A stretch of DNA of 64,000 nt from Staphylococcus shinii (GTDB taxonomy: Bacteria; Bacillota; Bacilli; Staphylococcales; Staphylococcaceae), in contig NZ_JAGEVL010000007.1 in assembly GCF_017583065.1 (NCBI RefSeq), positions 372,001 to 436,000 on the forward strand. Reading direction: 5' to 3'. The position numbers and the translations under genes are program-made. This document shows, piece after piece, positions 44,081 through 54,067 of the stretch. Below the pieces are notes generated by a model. It was not told the DNA's origin and made no database searches. It saw only the letters and a program-made list of their open reading frames with translations. Every line of letters starts with the position of its first letter. The stretch's first letter is position 1.

Positions 44081-44461
44081 TTGAATAATCACTATAAAGT
44101 AGGTCAACATATTAAAGTTCGTGTGACTGGTATTCAACCGTATGGCGCTTTTGTAGAAACCCCTGACAATGCTGAAGGATTAATCCATATTTCTGAGATT
44201 ATGGATGATTACGTCCATAATTTGAAAAAGTTTTTATCAGAAGGACAAATTGTAAGAGCGAAAGTAATTTCAATTGATGATGAAGGGAAATTAAATCTTT
44301 CATTAAAAGATAATGACTATTTTAAAAATTATGAGCGTAAGAAAGAAAAGCAATCAGTATTAGATGAAATTAAAGAAACCGAAAGATATGGGTTTCAAAC
44401 AATTAAAGAACGCTTACCGGTTTGGATTAAACAGTCCAAAAATGCGATCAAAGATGAATGA
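44081..44461 (+). CDS. S1-domain RNA-binding protein (YugI/GSP13-like)
   Basis: 126 aa from TTG 44081 with AAGGGG upstream. One S1 domain over residues 4-75: VGQHIKVRVTGIQPYGAFVE, GLIHISEI, VRAKVISIDDEGKLNLSLKD. The remainder is a basic, helical tail. Homologues bind RNA or ribosomes as general stress protein 13. A GAGACAT-type terminator lies 16 bp beyond the stop. Confidence 0.88.
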   Translation: MNNHYKVGQHIKVRVTGIQPYGAFVETPDNAEGLIHISEIMDDYVHNLKKFLSEGQIVRAKVISIDDEGKLNLSLKDNDYFKNYERKKEKQSVLDEIKETERYGFQTIKERLPVWIKQSKNAIKDE

Positions 44462-44476
44462 AGTCATCTTTACTTA

Positions 44477-44506
44477 AGGCTGAGACATAAATTAATGTCT
44501 CAGCTT
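44477..44506 (+). terminator. Terminator after the S1 gene
   Basis: AAGGCTGAGACAT...ATGTCTCAGCTTT; GAGACAT hairpin family; short T-rich tail. Confidence 0.75.
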
Positions 44507-44979
44507 TAATTGTTTTATAGCGTGGTTTGAAATGATTATGTTTGGACTGGCTGCGGTTAATTGGACAACTTCTATAATCTGAATTATTGTTAGACTAAGA
44601 AGTTAGGTGCTCTTTTATATATAAATTTAGAACAATTAGTAAGGAATTTAAACAACAAATGATATGTTTGTATCAAGTTGGAAATCTAGGGCAGATATTT
44701 TTTTAAATGTGGTGGAACAGAAGGGCGTTAAATAGTTGATTAATCAATCTTTAAGCAATTAATAAAAATGTTTATAAGTAGCCTTGTATTGTTCTAACTA
44801 TGTCATGCATAGGAGTTAACGGTGGTGTTTTGATACTGTTAGATTATTAATAAACGTAAATTGAGTGCCAAAGTCGGTTTTACTAGTGTTCGAACTTCTA
44901 AATATATTCTGTACAACTGTTGAAGATTATGAAGTTAAGATAAGGAATATTCAATTTTGTAATAAAGGTAGGCGAGATA
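44507..44979. other. Intergenic, no supported gene
   Basis: About 470 bp with only spurious open frames (one, 44865-45077, overlaps the next gene in another frame and has no membrane or family signal). Probably decayed or regulatory DNA. Confidence 0.35.
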
Positions 44980-45180
44980 ATGAAAAATCTAAAAGAATCA
45001 TTGAATGGTTTAGGGTGGTTAGATCTAATTTTCCTAATCCCTCTTTTTTTCTTATATACATATCTACCCGCTTATAATCTTATAAGCGTTTTACTAAATG
45101 TAATAATTATTATTTTAGTATCTATAGGATTGTCCTTTATATCTTTATCAATAAGAAACTTTATAAAAAATAAAGATTGA
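44980..45180 (+). CDS. Small two-helix membrane protein, unknown
   Basis: 66 aa from ATG 44980 with AGGCGAG upstream. Hydrophobic segments at about residues 13-28 and 32-54, ending in the basic RNFIKNKD. No family recognised. It stands alone in a 1.3-kb gene-poor stretch next to further short hydrophobic frames. Size and topology would suit a bacteriocin immunity or a small stress membrane protein, but there is no direct evidence. Confidence 0.45.
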   Translation: MKNLKESLNGLGWLDLIFLIPLFFLYTYLPAYNLISVLLNVIIIILVSIGLSFISLSIRNFIKNKD

Positions 45181-45300
45181 AAGCAATGATTCTATACAAA
45201 TGTATCTAAAATAAAAAACTTCCTCACTGATTATCAATTGCATTTTTTTATAGAGATAGCTTCATTTAATGAACACTTATAGCAAAATTTCAATTCTGCT

Positions 45301-45417
45301 ATGATAATTTTAAGTGCAATTAGTCAAATGTTTATGTGTATTTTAATAGGAGTGTCATTAGCAATTATGATTTTTTCTTATATACTTAATGTTGAATTGT
45401 ACTTTATAAATCGGTGA
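45301..45417 (+). CDS. Possible 38-aa hydrophobic peptide or gene remnant
   Basis: ATG 45301 to TGA 45415 codes a single-helix peptide (SQMFMCILIGVSLAIMIFSY in the centre). No ribosome site precedes it, so it is more likely a fragment of a decayed membrane gene than an expressed peptide. Confidence 0.2.
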   Translation: MIILSAISQMFMCILIGVSLAIMIFSYILNVELYFINR

Positions 45418-45501
45418 AATTTAATAAGGAAATGAAAATAATTTAACTTTTTATAATAAGAATATTTATAAAGAACAATAAATAAAATGTGACATTAAGC
45501 C

Positions 45502-45588
45502 ATGCTAAAAATCTTTTTACTATTCACAATAGCAGGGGCGGTATCAACGTGAATATTTGTTTTCGTTATATATATTATAAAGTTATGA
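45502..45588 (+). pseudogene. Possible small membrane ORF with in-frame TGA
   Basis: ATG 45502 reads MLKIFLLFTIAGAVST, meets TGA at 45550, then IFVFVIYIIKL to TGA at 45586. With the stop read as Trp it would be a 28-aa one-helix peptide. Ribosome site weak. Similar in nature to the broken ORF at 2065. Very tentative. Confidence 0.2.
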
Positions 45589-45790
45589 TAGTTGGAAATA
45601 TAAAATGCATTAATTTAAGACATAGGCAGTTTAGAGTTAATTAAAATCGTGACTATAAAAATTACAAAAATATATGCGTGAGCATATTTATTTATCTATC
45701 AGATTATTATAGTTAGAATAAGAAAAGCACTACAAACTATAAGTGTTTTAAAGGGTTTCTAATGTTTTAACGCATAGGAGGAAAAGTAAA

Positions 45791-46924
45791 ATGAATAAAA
45801 AATTTCAACCATTATTTGAAAAAATAACATTGCCTAATAAAGTTGTTTTAGAAAATAGATTTGTTTTAGCACCACTTACGCATGTTACATCAAATGATGA
45901 CGGATCTACTTCAAATGATGAAGTTGTTTATATGGAACAACGTTCGAAAGATGTTGGTTTAGCTATTTCAGCAGCTAGTAATGTTACAGATTTAGGGAAG
46001 GCATTTCCTGGACAACCATCTGTGGCCCATGATTCAAATATTGAAGGATTAAAACGTTTAGCTCAAGCTATGAAAAAAAACGGTGCAAAAGCTGTTGTTC
46101 AGATTCATCATGGTGGTGCACAATCATTACCTAATTTAACACCAGATGGAGACGTAGCTGCACCAACGCCAATTTCACTAAAAAGTTTTGGTGAACAAGA
46201 AGAACATCATGCACGTGAAATTACTGAAGATGAAATTAAACAAACAATTAAAGCTTTTGGTGAAGCGACTCGTAGAGTTATAGAAGCTGGGTTTGATGGT
46301 GTTGAAATCCATGGTGCGAATCATTATTTAATTCATCAATTTGTATCGCCTTATTATAACCGTCGTGAAGATGAATGGGGCCAAGACCGTTTGAAATTCG
46401 CATTAAGCGTTGTTGATGAAGTAACAGAAACAGTCAAACAACATGGTAATAAAGATTTTATTGTTGGTTATAGATTTTCACCTGAAGAAGCAGAAACACC
46501 TGGCATAAGTATGGAAATTACCGAATCATTAGTAAAACAATTAATCGATAAACCTTTAGATTATTTACATGTTTCTCTAATGGATATACATTCAGAAACA
46601 CGTGAGGGTAAATATAAAGGACAAGAACGTATTAAATTATTATTAGAATGGATAGATGGTCGCATGCCTTTAGTAGGTATCGGTTCTATCTTTACTGCGG
46701 ATCAAGCAATTGAAGCGATTGAGTCTACAAATGTTGAACTTGTTGCTTTGGGTAGAGAAATATTATTAGATCATAATTTTATAAGTAAAATTAAAGATGG
46801 CAAGGAAGATGAAATCATTTCTCATTTTGATCCTAATAGAAAAGATAGACATCATTTACCACCTAAGCTTTGGGAACAATTCAATCAAGGTTTTTATCCA
46901 CTACCAAGAACAGATAATAAATAG
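45791..46924 (+). CDS. Old yellow enzyme family NADH:flavin oxidoreductase
   Basis: 377 aa FMN TIM barrel. FENKITLP-type start (LFEKITLPNKVVLENRFVLA), the catalytic HGANHYLIHQFVSPYYNRRE with the His-x-x-His pair, and YRFSPEE. Members reduce activated C=C bonds and some nitro compounds with NAD(P)H; the natural substrate is unknown. GGAGGA precedes ATG 45791; a terminator follows. Confidence 0.92.
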   Translation: MNKKFQPLFEKITLPNKVVLENRFVLAPLTHVTSNDDGSTSNDEVVYMEQRSKDVGLAISAASNVTDLGKAFPGQPSVAHDSNIEGLKRLAQAMKKNGAKAVVQIHHGGAQSLPNLTPDGDVAAPTPISLKSFGEQEEHHAREITEDEIKQTIKAFGEATRRVIEAGFDGVEIHGANHYLIHQFVSPYYNRREDEWGQDRLKFALSVVDEVTETVKQHGNKDFIVGYRFSPEEAETPGISMEITESLVKQLIDKPLDYLHVSLMDIHSETREGKYKGQERIKLLLEWIDGRMPLVGIGSIFTADQAIEAIESTNVELVALGREILLDHNFISKIKDGKEDEIISHFDPNRKDRHHLPPKLWEQFNQGFYPLPRTDNK

Positions 46925-46938
46925 AATGCTTAGCATAT

Positions 46939-46981
46939 CAATCGAGGCCGAAACATTAACTAGATGTTTCGGCCTCGATTG
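46939..46981 (+). terminator. Terminator after the OYE-family gene
   Basis: CAATCGAGGCCGAAACAT pairs perfectly with ATGTTTCGGCCTCGATTG; variant of the GAGACAT family. Confidence 0.78.
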
Positions 46982-47129
46982 TTATATATTTATGCAGGTT
47001 ATACATAATTGAAAAAATGAATAATACCGTGATTAAATATGCAATTTCGTGCAACAATAACAAAAAATAATTTAATTTAAAAATTAAGGAAATCTTCTTG
47101 TATTAATATAAGGAAGTATGTCATTATAT

Positions 47130-47146
47130 ATGTAAGGGTTTACAAT
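47130..47146 (+). promoter_or_regulatory. Candidate cre (CcpA) site upstream of rocD
   Basis: ATGTAAGGGTTTACAAT fits the cre pattern WTGNAANCGNWNNCW with one mismatch (C to G in the centre). CcpA control of arginine/ornithine catabolism is known in S. aureus. A second palindrome, ATTAGCGCTAAT, lies at 47174-47185. Confidence 0.35.
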
Positions 47147-47327
47147 ATTGTTTTGATGTTTATTAATTATATTATTAGCGCTAATTTAACTGATTTAGAG
47201 GCATTCGTTACATAAAGTCCAAGCAGTTTCAGAAAATAGTTTCAGTTAATCGTTAAATACGTTATGCTATGAATGAGTATTACTTAAGAGTCTTTTTACT
47301 CTTAAATTTTTACAAAGGGGAGATATC

Positions 47328-48518
47328 ATGTCAAGATCAGAAGAAATCATTGAAGTAACAAATCATTATGGAGCACAAAACTATGTACCGCTTCCAATCG
47401 TTATTTCGGAAGCTGAAGGCGTTTGGGTTAGAGATCCAGAAGGTAACAAATACATGGATATGTTGTCGGCATATTCAGCTGTAAACCAAGGTCATAGACA
47501 TCCAAAGATTATTCAAGCATTGAAAGATCAAGCAGACAAAGTTACTTTAGTTTCACGTGCATTTCATAGTGAAAATCTAGGTGAATGGTATGAAAAAATT
47601 TGTAAGCTTTCAGGAAAAGCTAAGGCTTTACCAATGAACACGGGTGCTGAAGCAGTTGAAACAGCTTTAAAAGCAGCGCGCCGCTGGGCTTACGATGTGA
47701 AAAAAATAGATTCAGATAAAGCAGAGATTATTGCTTTCAATGGTAACTTCCACGGTCGTACAATGGCACCTGTATCTTTATCATCAGAAGCAGAATATCA
47801 ACGAGGATATGGTCCATTATTAGACGGTTTCCGCAAAGTAGACTTTGGTGATATTGAAGCTGTAAAAAACGCTATTAATGAAAATACAGCAGCAATTTTA
47901 ATTGAACCAATACAAGGTGAAGCTGGTATTAATGTTCCACCTGAAGGTTATTTAAAAGAAATAAGAGCGCTATGTGATGAACATAACGTATTGTTTATTG
48001 CTGACGAAATACAAGCTGGCTTAGGACGTTCAGGTAAACTGTTTGCTACAGACTGGGATGACGTTAAACCAGATGTATACATTTTAGGTAAAGCATTAGG
48101 CGGCGGCGTGTTACCAATATCTGTAGTATTAGCTGACGAAGAAGTGCTTGGCGTGTTCTCACCAGGCTCTCATGGTTCTACGTTTGGTGGTAACCCACTA
48201 GCTTGTGCGGTTTCAAATGCAGCGCTAGATGTAATCGTTGACGAAGATTTACCAGGTCGTTCATTAGAATTAGGTAATTATTTCAAAGAAGAATTAAAAA
48301 AAATAAAGCATCCATCAATTAAAGAAGTACGCGGCCGTGGCTTGTTTATTGGGGTTGAATTAAATGAAGAAGCGAGACCTTATTGTGAAGCATTAAAAGA
48401 AAAAGGCTTATTATGTAAAGAAACGCATGATACGGTCATTAGATTTGCACCGCCACTCATTATTTCTAAAGAAGAATTAGACTTTGCATTAGACAAAATT
48501 AGAAGCGTTTTTGAATAA
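47328..48518 (+). CDS. rocD: Ornithine aminotransferase
   Basis: 396 aa class III PLP aminotransferase. [20 protein letters not shown] near residues 105-124, [15 protein letters not shown] and the PLP lysine in [14 protein letters not shown]. It converts ornithine and 2-oxoglutarate to glutamate-5-semialdehyde and glutamate. The adjacent gudB takes glutamate on to 2-oxoglutarate, so the pair feeds arginine/proline carbon into the TCA cycle. AAAGGGGAG precedes ATG 47328. Confidence 0.96.
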   Translation: MSRSEEIIEVTNHYGAQNYVPLPIVISEAEGVWVRDPEGNKYMDMLSAYSAVNQGHRHPKIIQALKDQADKVTLVSRAFHSENLGEWYEKICKLSGKAKALPMNTGAEAVETALKAARRWAYDVKKIDSDKAEIIAFNGNFHGRTMAPVSLSSEAEYQRGYGPLLDGFRKVDFGDIEAVKNAINENTAAILIEPIQGEAGINVPPEGYLKEIRALCDEHNVLFIADEIQAGLGRSGKLFATDWDDVKPDVYILGKALGGGVLPISVVLADEEVLGVFSPGSHGSTFGGNPLACAVSNAALDVIVDEDLPGRSLELGNYFKEELKKIKHPSIKEVRGRGLFIGVELNEEARPYCEALKEKGLLCKETHDTVIRFAPPLIISKEELDFALDKIRSVFE

Positions 48519-48529
48519 ATTCACAGTTC

Positions 48530-48578
48530 TGTAACATATGTTTTGAAAACCCTTTAAAAAGGAAAATCTTATGTTACA
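48530..48578. promoter_or_regulatory. Inverted repeat in the rocD-gudB gap
   Basis: TGTAACATA (48530-48538) and TATGTTACA (48570-48578) are perfect 9-bp arms 31 bp apart, flanking the probable gudB promoter (TTTAAA ... TACAAT at 48575-48580). It may be a paired operator, or a weak rocD terminator stem; no T-run follows. Confidence 0.35.
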
Positions 48579-48627
48579 ATTATCATGAAAGCGAAATCAT
48601 TAGTAACGAAAAAGAGGCGAAATGATC

Positions 48628-49872
48628 ATGACTGAGAATAATAATTTAGTTACTTCTACGCAACAAATTATTAAAGAAGCATTGCACAAACTGGGATTTG
48701 ATGATGGGATGTATGATTTAGTAAAGGAACCTTTAAGATTCCTTCAAGTTAGAATTCCTGTGCGCATGGACGATGGTACTGTTCAAACTTTTACTGGTTA
48801 TCGTGCGCAGCATAATGATGCTGTTGGACCTACTAAAGGTGGCGTACGTTTCCATCCAGATGTGGACGAAGAAGAAGTTAAAGCATTATCAATGTGGATG
48901 ACATTGAAATGTGGCATTGTTGATTTACCATATGGTGGGGGTAAAGGTGGTATCATTTGTGATCCACGTCAAATGAGTATTCATGAAGTAGAACGTTTAT
49001 CTCGTGGATATGTGCGTTCAATTTCTCAATTCGTTGGACCAACGAAAGATATTCCAGCACCAGACGTATTTACAAACTCTCAAATTATGGCATGGATGAT
49101 GGATGAGTATAGTTCATTAGACAAATTCAATTCACCAGGATTTATCACTGGTAAACCAATCGTGCTAGGTGGTTCACAAGGACGTGACCGTGCGACTGCT
49201 TTAGGTGTTGTTATTGCTATTGAACAAGCAGCACAAAGAAAAGGCTTAGATCTTAAAGGTTCTCGTATTGTTATACAAGGTTTTGGTAACGCTGGAAGTT
49301 TCTTAGCGAAATTCTTGTATGATATGGGCGCAACAATTGTTGGTATCTCAGATGCTTATGGTGCTTTACATGACCCAGAAGGCTTAGACATTGATTATCT
49401 ATTAGATAGAAGAGATAGTTTTGGAACAGTGACTAACCTATTTGATGAAACAATTTCTAATAAGGAATTGTTTGAAATTGACTGTGATATTCTTGTACCA
49501 GCAGCAATTGCAAATCAAATCACAGAAGATAATGCACATGACATTAAAGCTGATATTGTGGTTGAAGCGGCAAATGGACCAACGACGCCAGCAGGTACAC
49601 GTATTTTAACAGAACGTGGTAAATTACTAGTTCCAGATGTATTAGCTAGTGCTGGTGGTGTAACTGTTTCGTATTTCGAATGGGTTCAAAATAACCAAGG
49701 TTATTATTGGACTGAAGAAGAAGTAAATACGAAACTACGTGAAAAACTTACAACAGCTTTTGATACAATTTACGAATTATCTCAAAATAGAAAGATTGAT
49801 ATGCGTTTAGCAGCCTATATAGTTGGAATCAAACGTACTGCAGAGGCAGCTCGTTACCGTGGATGGGCGTAA
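48628..49872 (+). CDS. gudB: NAD-specific glutamate dehydrogenase
   Basis: 414 aa. ATG 48628 is preferred over 48622: MTENNNLVTST matches the family start and AGAGGCG is then 8 bp away. KGGVRFHPDVD and LPYGGGKGGI carry the substrate lysines; the Rossmann motif is VIQGFGNAGSFLAKF. Catabolic glutamate oxidation to 2-oxoglutarate and ammonia. Unlike domesticated B. subtilis gudB there is no sign of an inactivating duplication. Confidence 0.96.
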   Translation: MTENNNLVTSTQQIIKEALHKLGFDDGMYDLVKEPLRFLQVRIPVRMDDGTVQTFTGYRAQHNDAVGPTKGGVRFHPDVDEEEVKALSMWMTLKCGIVDLPYGGGKGGIICDPRQMSIHEVERLSRGYVRSISQFVGPTKDIPAPDVFTNSQIMAWMMDEYSSLDKFNSPGFITGKPIVLGGSQGRDRATALGVVIAIEQAAQRKGLDLKGSRIVIQGFGNAGSFLAKFLYDMGATIVGISDAYGALHDPEGLDIDYLLDRRDSFGTVTNLFDETISNKELFEIDCDILVPAAIANQITEDNAHDIKADIVVEAANGPTTPAGTRILTERGKLLVPDVLASAGGVTVSYFEWVQNNQGYYWTEEEVNTKLREKLTTAFDTIYELSQNRKIDMRLAAYIVGIKRTAEAARYRGWA

Positions 49873-49900
49873 ATAAATATTCATATATAGTAGTAAATTA

Positions 49901-49936
49901 AGAAGTCCGAGACATAAATAGATGTCTCGGACTTCT
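49901..49936. terminator. Terminator between gudB and glpQ
   Basis: AGAAGTCCGAGACATAAATA / GATGTCTCGGACTTCTTT; GAGACAT family, between convergent genes. Confidence 0.84.
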
Positions 49937-49976
49937 TTGAGTTTTTATGGATTAATTATCTAATTTAAAGTATTAG

Positions 49977-50951
49977 CTATTGTTCGTTTACGACTTGTTT
50001 ATATAAATCAGGATAATTAGTAAATAATCCATCTACTCCATATTCATTTAGTCTTTCCATGTCGGCAACTTCGTTTACAGTGAATGGGTGAACAAGAAAT
50101 CCTGTATTTTTAAGGTTGGTGACATTTTCCTTAGTTAAATCGGTGTATTCAGGGCCGACGCCAATAGCATATTGTTTAATATAATTAAAATCTTGTTGCG
50201 TCATATTTGGTAATTCGCCTTTGTCTAATAATCTTATTAGTGGCACATTTGAATTTAAATTTTTCATTTTAAGTAAACTTTCTTGTGAAAATGATTGCAC
50301 TATTACATGGCCTTTTTTGAGAGACTGTTCATTTAGTAATTGATGTTTATTAAGTGTATCTAATAATTTTTCTTCCATACCAGGATATACGTCTGGAGAT
50401 TTTGTTTCTATATAATAATTGGCATCAGTACCGTAACGCTCTAATATCTCGTCTAGCGTAGGTATTTGTGCACCTTTATAATTTGAATTAGCATATTGTG
50501 GATTTTGTTCGTTAAATTTACTTCCGGCATCAAGCTGTTTTAATTCTTCAAGTGTATACTGATCGACGCGACCAGTACCATTTGTTGTTCTATCTACAGT
50601 TTCATCATGCATAGCTACTAGGTGACCGTCTTTAGTCATTTGTAGGTCGATCTCAATATATGACGCGCCTATAGCATTATGGCTTTTGTCATATGAGTAA
50701 AATGTATGTTCTGGAGCGTAGCCACTAGCACCTCTATGTGCAATTGTTGTGAATTTCTCGCCAGTTAAATTATGTATCCAATTTTGTTGCTCTTGTTTAC
50801 TATTATCGTCAGCTGCTTGAACTGAAGTCTTTTCGCTTTGACTGTTTGTACCTTGAGAATTGCTAGCTGCTTCTGTAACTGTTGAGCTTCCTATACCAGA
50901 TAATGATAATATTGCTATACTTGAAATCAAAAATTTATTTGAATGTTTCAC
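49977..50951 (-). CDS. glpQ: Secreted glycerophosphodiester phosphodiesterase GlpQ
   Basis: 324 aa from GTG 50951 (AAGGAGTG upstream). Signal peptide over residues 1 to about 29 (KHSNKFLISSIAILSLSGIG ... TEA). GDPD motifs: TIAHRGASGYAPEHTFYSYD, YIEIDLQMTKDGHLVAMHDE and YIETKSPDVYP. It cleaves glycerophosphodiesters outside the cell and in S. aureus can trim glycerol-phosphate teichoic acid products for phosphate or glycerol-3-phosphate supply. Confidence 0.94.
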   Translation of the reverse strand: MKHSNKFLISSIAILSLSGIGSSTVTEAASNSQGTNSQSEKTSVQAADDNSKQEQQNWIHNLTGEKFTTIAHRGASGYAPEHTFYSYDKSHNAIGASYIEIDLQMTKDGHLVAMHDETVDRTTNGTGRVDQYTLEELKQLDAGSKFNEQNPQYANSNYKGAQIPTLDEILERYGTDANYYIETKSPDVYPGMEEKLLDTLNKHQLLNEQSLKKGHVIVQSFSQESLLKMKNLNSNVPLIRLLDKGELPNMTQQDFNYIKQYAIGVGPEYTDLTKENVTNLKNTGFLVHPFTVNEVADMERLNEYGVDGLFTNYPDLYKQVVNEQ

Positions 50952-51112
50952 AAGCGGTCACTCCTTTAATATTAACTTTCTTTTACAGTACATAAAAAAA
51001 CTTAAATTGAAAATAGTATTTACAAAATTCTAATTTAAACTATAAAAAATTAATTTAAACATTACATATAATCAACGAAGTGAATCACAATATTTTAATT
51101 GCTGGGCGATAA

Positions 51113-51150
51113 AAAAGCACAGATACACCTATTAAATAGGGTATCTGTGC
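51113..51150 (-). terminator. argGH terminator
   Basis: On the minus strand GCACAGATAC...GTATCTGTGC-type stem is followed by TTTTTT; 8 bp beyond the argH stop. Confidence 0.84.
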
Positions 51151-51157
51151 AAAAATT

Positions 51158-52534
51158 CTAATTTAAGTTTTGTTTTATAATTTCTAATTGTTTTTTAACA
51201 GCTTCTTGTCCAGTAGAACCGTGACTTATTCTACGGCTGATACAATTTTCAGGTTTTAAATAATTGTAGATATCAGGTTCAATACTTTCGTGTGCGCTTT
51301 GATACTGTTCTAAAGGTACATCTAATAAGTATACGTTATGCTGAATAGCCCAAAGTACAATTTTACCAACTATTTCATGAGCATTTCTAAAGGGAACATT
51401 TTTATTAACTAAATAATCAGCAAGTTCTGTTGCATTGGAAAAGTCATTATACACAGTTTCTTGTAAATGATCTACATTTACAGTCATTGTATTTATCATT
51501 CCTTCAAAAATACGTAAAGAACCTTTCAATGTATGAACTGCATCAAATAGACCTTCTTTATCTTCTTGCATATCTTTATTGTAAGCTAAAGGTAATCCTT
51601 TAAGTGTCATTAACATACTCATTAAATTACCAGTTGTACGTCCAACTTTACCTCTGATCAATTCAGCCATATCAGGATTTTTTTTCTGAGGCATAATTGA
51701 TGAGCCAGTTGAAAATGCATCTGATAATGTAATAAAGTTGGCTTCTGCAGATGACCAAAAAATAATTTCTTCAGCAAAACGAGACAGGTGAACCATTGTT
51801 AATGAAATATTATGCAGTGTTTCAACAATATAATCTCTATCACTAACAGCATCCATACTATTTTCATAAATAGCGGAGAAGTCTAATAATGACTGTGTTT
51901 CGTGACGATCTATCGGATAAGTCGTACCACTTAACGCAGCAGCGCCAAGTGGAGAGATATCAATACGTTTCAAACTATCTTGAAAACGTGATTTGTCTCT
52001 TTCTAGCATCCAATAGTATGTCAAGATATGATGCGCAAATGAAATTGGTTGAGCTCTTTGCAGATGTGTGTAACCAGGCATAATCGTATCTATATGAGAC
52101 TCAGCAATTTTTACAATCGTCTGTTGGAAGGAAATAATTAAATCTATTAATTGAGAGACTTCTGCTTTTGTATATAAATGCATATCTGTTGCTACTTGGT
52201 CGTTTCTACTACGTCCTGTATGCAATCTACCGCCTGCATCACCAATACGTTTTATTAATTCATGTTCGATATTTAAATGAATATCTTCTAATGAAACATC
52301 AAGTGCTAACTTACCTTGTTCATAATCAGCTAAAATTGCATTTAAACCTTCAATAATTTGATCGCAGTCTGTATCAGAAATAATACCTTGTTTGGCCAAC
52401 ATGGTTGCATGAGCAATACTACCTTGGACATCATATTGAATTAATGTTTTATCAAAGTGTATCGAAGCATTAAATTCATCAACCCACGCTTCTGGTTGCT
52501 CACTAAATCTACCACCCCAAGCTTTACTGCTCAT
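51158..52534 (-). CDS. argH: Argininosuccinate lyase
   Basis: 458 aa from ATG 52534 (GGTGGA upstream). Signature [20 protein letters not shown] with the catalytic serine loop; [20 protein letters not shown] at the N-terminus. Last step of arginine synthesis: argininosuccinate to arginine and fumarate. Overlaps argG by 11 bp. Confidence 0.96.
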   Translation of the reverse strand: MSSKAWGGRFSEQPEAWVDEFNASIHFDKTLIQYDVQGSIAHATMLAKQGIISDTDCDQIIEGLNAILADYEQGKLALDVSLEDIHLNIEHELIKRIGDAGGRLHTGRSRNDQVATDMHLYTKAEVSQLIDLIISFQQTIVKIAESHIDTIMPGYTHLQRAQPISFAHHILTYYWMLERDKSRFQDSLKRIDISPLGAAALSGTTYPIDRHETQSLLDFSAIYENSMDAVSDRDYIVETLHNISLTMVHLSRFAEEIIFWSSAEANFITLSDAFSTGSSIMPQKKNPDMAELIRGKVGRTTGNLMSMLMTLKGLPLAYNKDMQEDKEGLFDAVHTLKGSLRIFEGMINTMTVNVDHLQETVYNDFSNATELADYLVNKNVPFRNAHEIVGKIVLWAIQHNVYLLDVPLEQYQSAHESIEPDIYNYLKPENCISRRISHGSTGQEAVKKQLEIIKQNLN

Positions 52535-53729
52535 CTTTATATCCACCATGTAACATTGAGTTTACTTTAGTAGGTAAGCCAAAGATATCAATAAAGCCAA
52601 CTGCTGATTCTTGATTAAATGCATCTTCTTTTGTATAAGTAGCTAATTTTTCATTATAAAGCGTATGTGGTGACTTTCTTCCGTTAACAATAGCGTTACC
52701 TTTATAAAGTTTAAGACGTACATCACCAGTTACATAGTCCTGAGTACTATCAACAAATACTTTTAGACTGTCAGTTAAAGGTGAGAACCATAAACCATTA
52801 TAAATTTGTTCTGAAAATTGTTTTTCAATCACTGGTTTAAAGTGTGCAACATCTTTAGTAAGTGTAATTGTTTCAAGTGCTTTATGTGCATTGACAATTA
52901 CTTCTGCTGCAGGTGTTTCATAAACTTCTCTAGATTTAATGCCAACAAGTCTGTTTTCAACATGGTCAATTCTGCCAATACCATGTTTACCAGCAAGTTT
53001 GTTAAGTTCTAAAATAAGTTCACTAAGTTTATAAGATGTACCATCTAAAGCAGTTGGTATACCTTTTTCAAATGAAAGTACAATTTCATCAGCTACATCT
53101 GGCGCATCTTCTAATTCGTTTGTTAAATCAAAAGCGTCCTTTGGTGGTGCAGCGTAAGGGTCTTCAAGTATGCCACATTCATTACTTCTTCCCCATAAAT
53201 TCTGGTCGATAGAATAAGGAGAATCATGTTGGATTGGAACTGGAATATTATGTTTGATTGCATAATCAATCTCTTCTTCACGGCTCCAAGCCCATTCTCT
53301 TACTGGGGCAAAAACTTTTAAGTCCGGGTCTAAGGCTTTAATTGCAACCTCGAAACGCACTTGGTCATTACCTTTACCAGTACAACCGTGTGCAATACCG
53401 ACTGCATTTGTTTTGCTCGCAATCTCAACTAATTTTTTTGAAATTAAAGGTCTTGATAATGCAGAAACTAATGGATATGTACCTTCATACATTAGGTTCC
53501 CTTTAATTGCATATGAAACGAAGTCTTCACTAAATTCTTCCGTAGCATCAATGATATGACATTCTATTGCGCCCATATCTAAAGCTTTTTGATATACTAA
53601 GTCTAAATCTTTGCCTTCGCCGACATCTAAACAACAAGCTACGATGTCATAACCTTTATCTAATAACCATTTTACTGCGACACTTGTATCTAAACCACCA
53701 GAATATGCTAATACTATTTTCTCTTTCAT
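52524..53729 (-). CDS. argG: Argininosuccinate synthase
   Basis: 401 aa. N-terminal PP-loop [17 protein letters not shown] (residues 6-22) and [13 protein letters not shown]. Joins citrulline and aspartate with ATP. AGGTGG precedes ATG 53729. Upstream on the minus strand TTTTAT and TATACT, 17 bp apart, form a likely promoter near 53780-53810; a clear ARG box was not found. Confidence 0.96.
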   Translation of the reverse strand: MKEKIVLAYSGGLDTSVAVKWLLDKGYDIVACCLDVGEGKDLDLVYQKALDMGAIECHIIDATEEFSEDFVSYAIKGNLMYEGTYPLVSALSRPLISKKLVEIASKTNAVGIAHGCTGKGNDQVRFEVAIKALDPDLKVFAPVREWAWSREEEIDYAIKHNIPVPIQHDSPYSIDQNLWGRSNECGILEDPYAAPPKDAFDLTNELEDAPDVADEIVLSFEKGIPTALDGTSYKLSELILELNKLAGKHGIGRIDHVENRLVGIKSREVYETPAAEVIVNAHKALETITLTKDVAHFKPVIEKQFSEQIYNGLWFSPLTDSLKVFVDSTQDYVTGDVRLKLYKGNAIVNGRKSPHTLYNEKLATYTKEDAFNQESAVGFIDIFGLPTKVNSMLHGGYKDEQ

Positions 53730-54067
53730 AGTTCCACCTCAATTGAATTTTTATAATTTATTAATATGAATTTGATATTGATTAGTATAGCATAAAGGAA
53801 ATGGAAATAAAACCATTTTTATACATAAATATACAAAAATATAAAAAATATGGCTTCCGTTATATTGTTAAATGTTGTTTTAAAGGAGTTTAATAGAGTT
53901 GGATATTATTTATTTATGTATAAAAAATTGAATAGACTATTGAAGATATTGAGTGAATGAATGTTTTAATAGCCAGATTTTAAACTTTATATAGGCTAGT
54001 TGTTTGAATACTCAAAATAAACTTAGTAAAATAATGTTGAAATTAAAAACACTGGAGGCAATTCAAA

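Noticed and set aside
44865..45077. 70-codon ORF overlapping the small membrane gene at 44980
   Set aside because: No ribosome site or domain, and it overlaps a better-supported frame.
53760..53800. Possible ARG box upstream of argG
   Set aside because: Only loose AT-rich similarity to the ArgR/AhrC consensus; not distinguishable from background.
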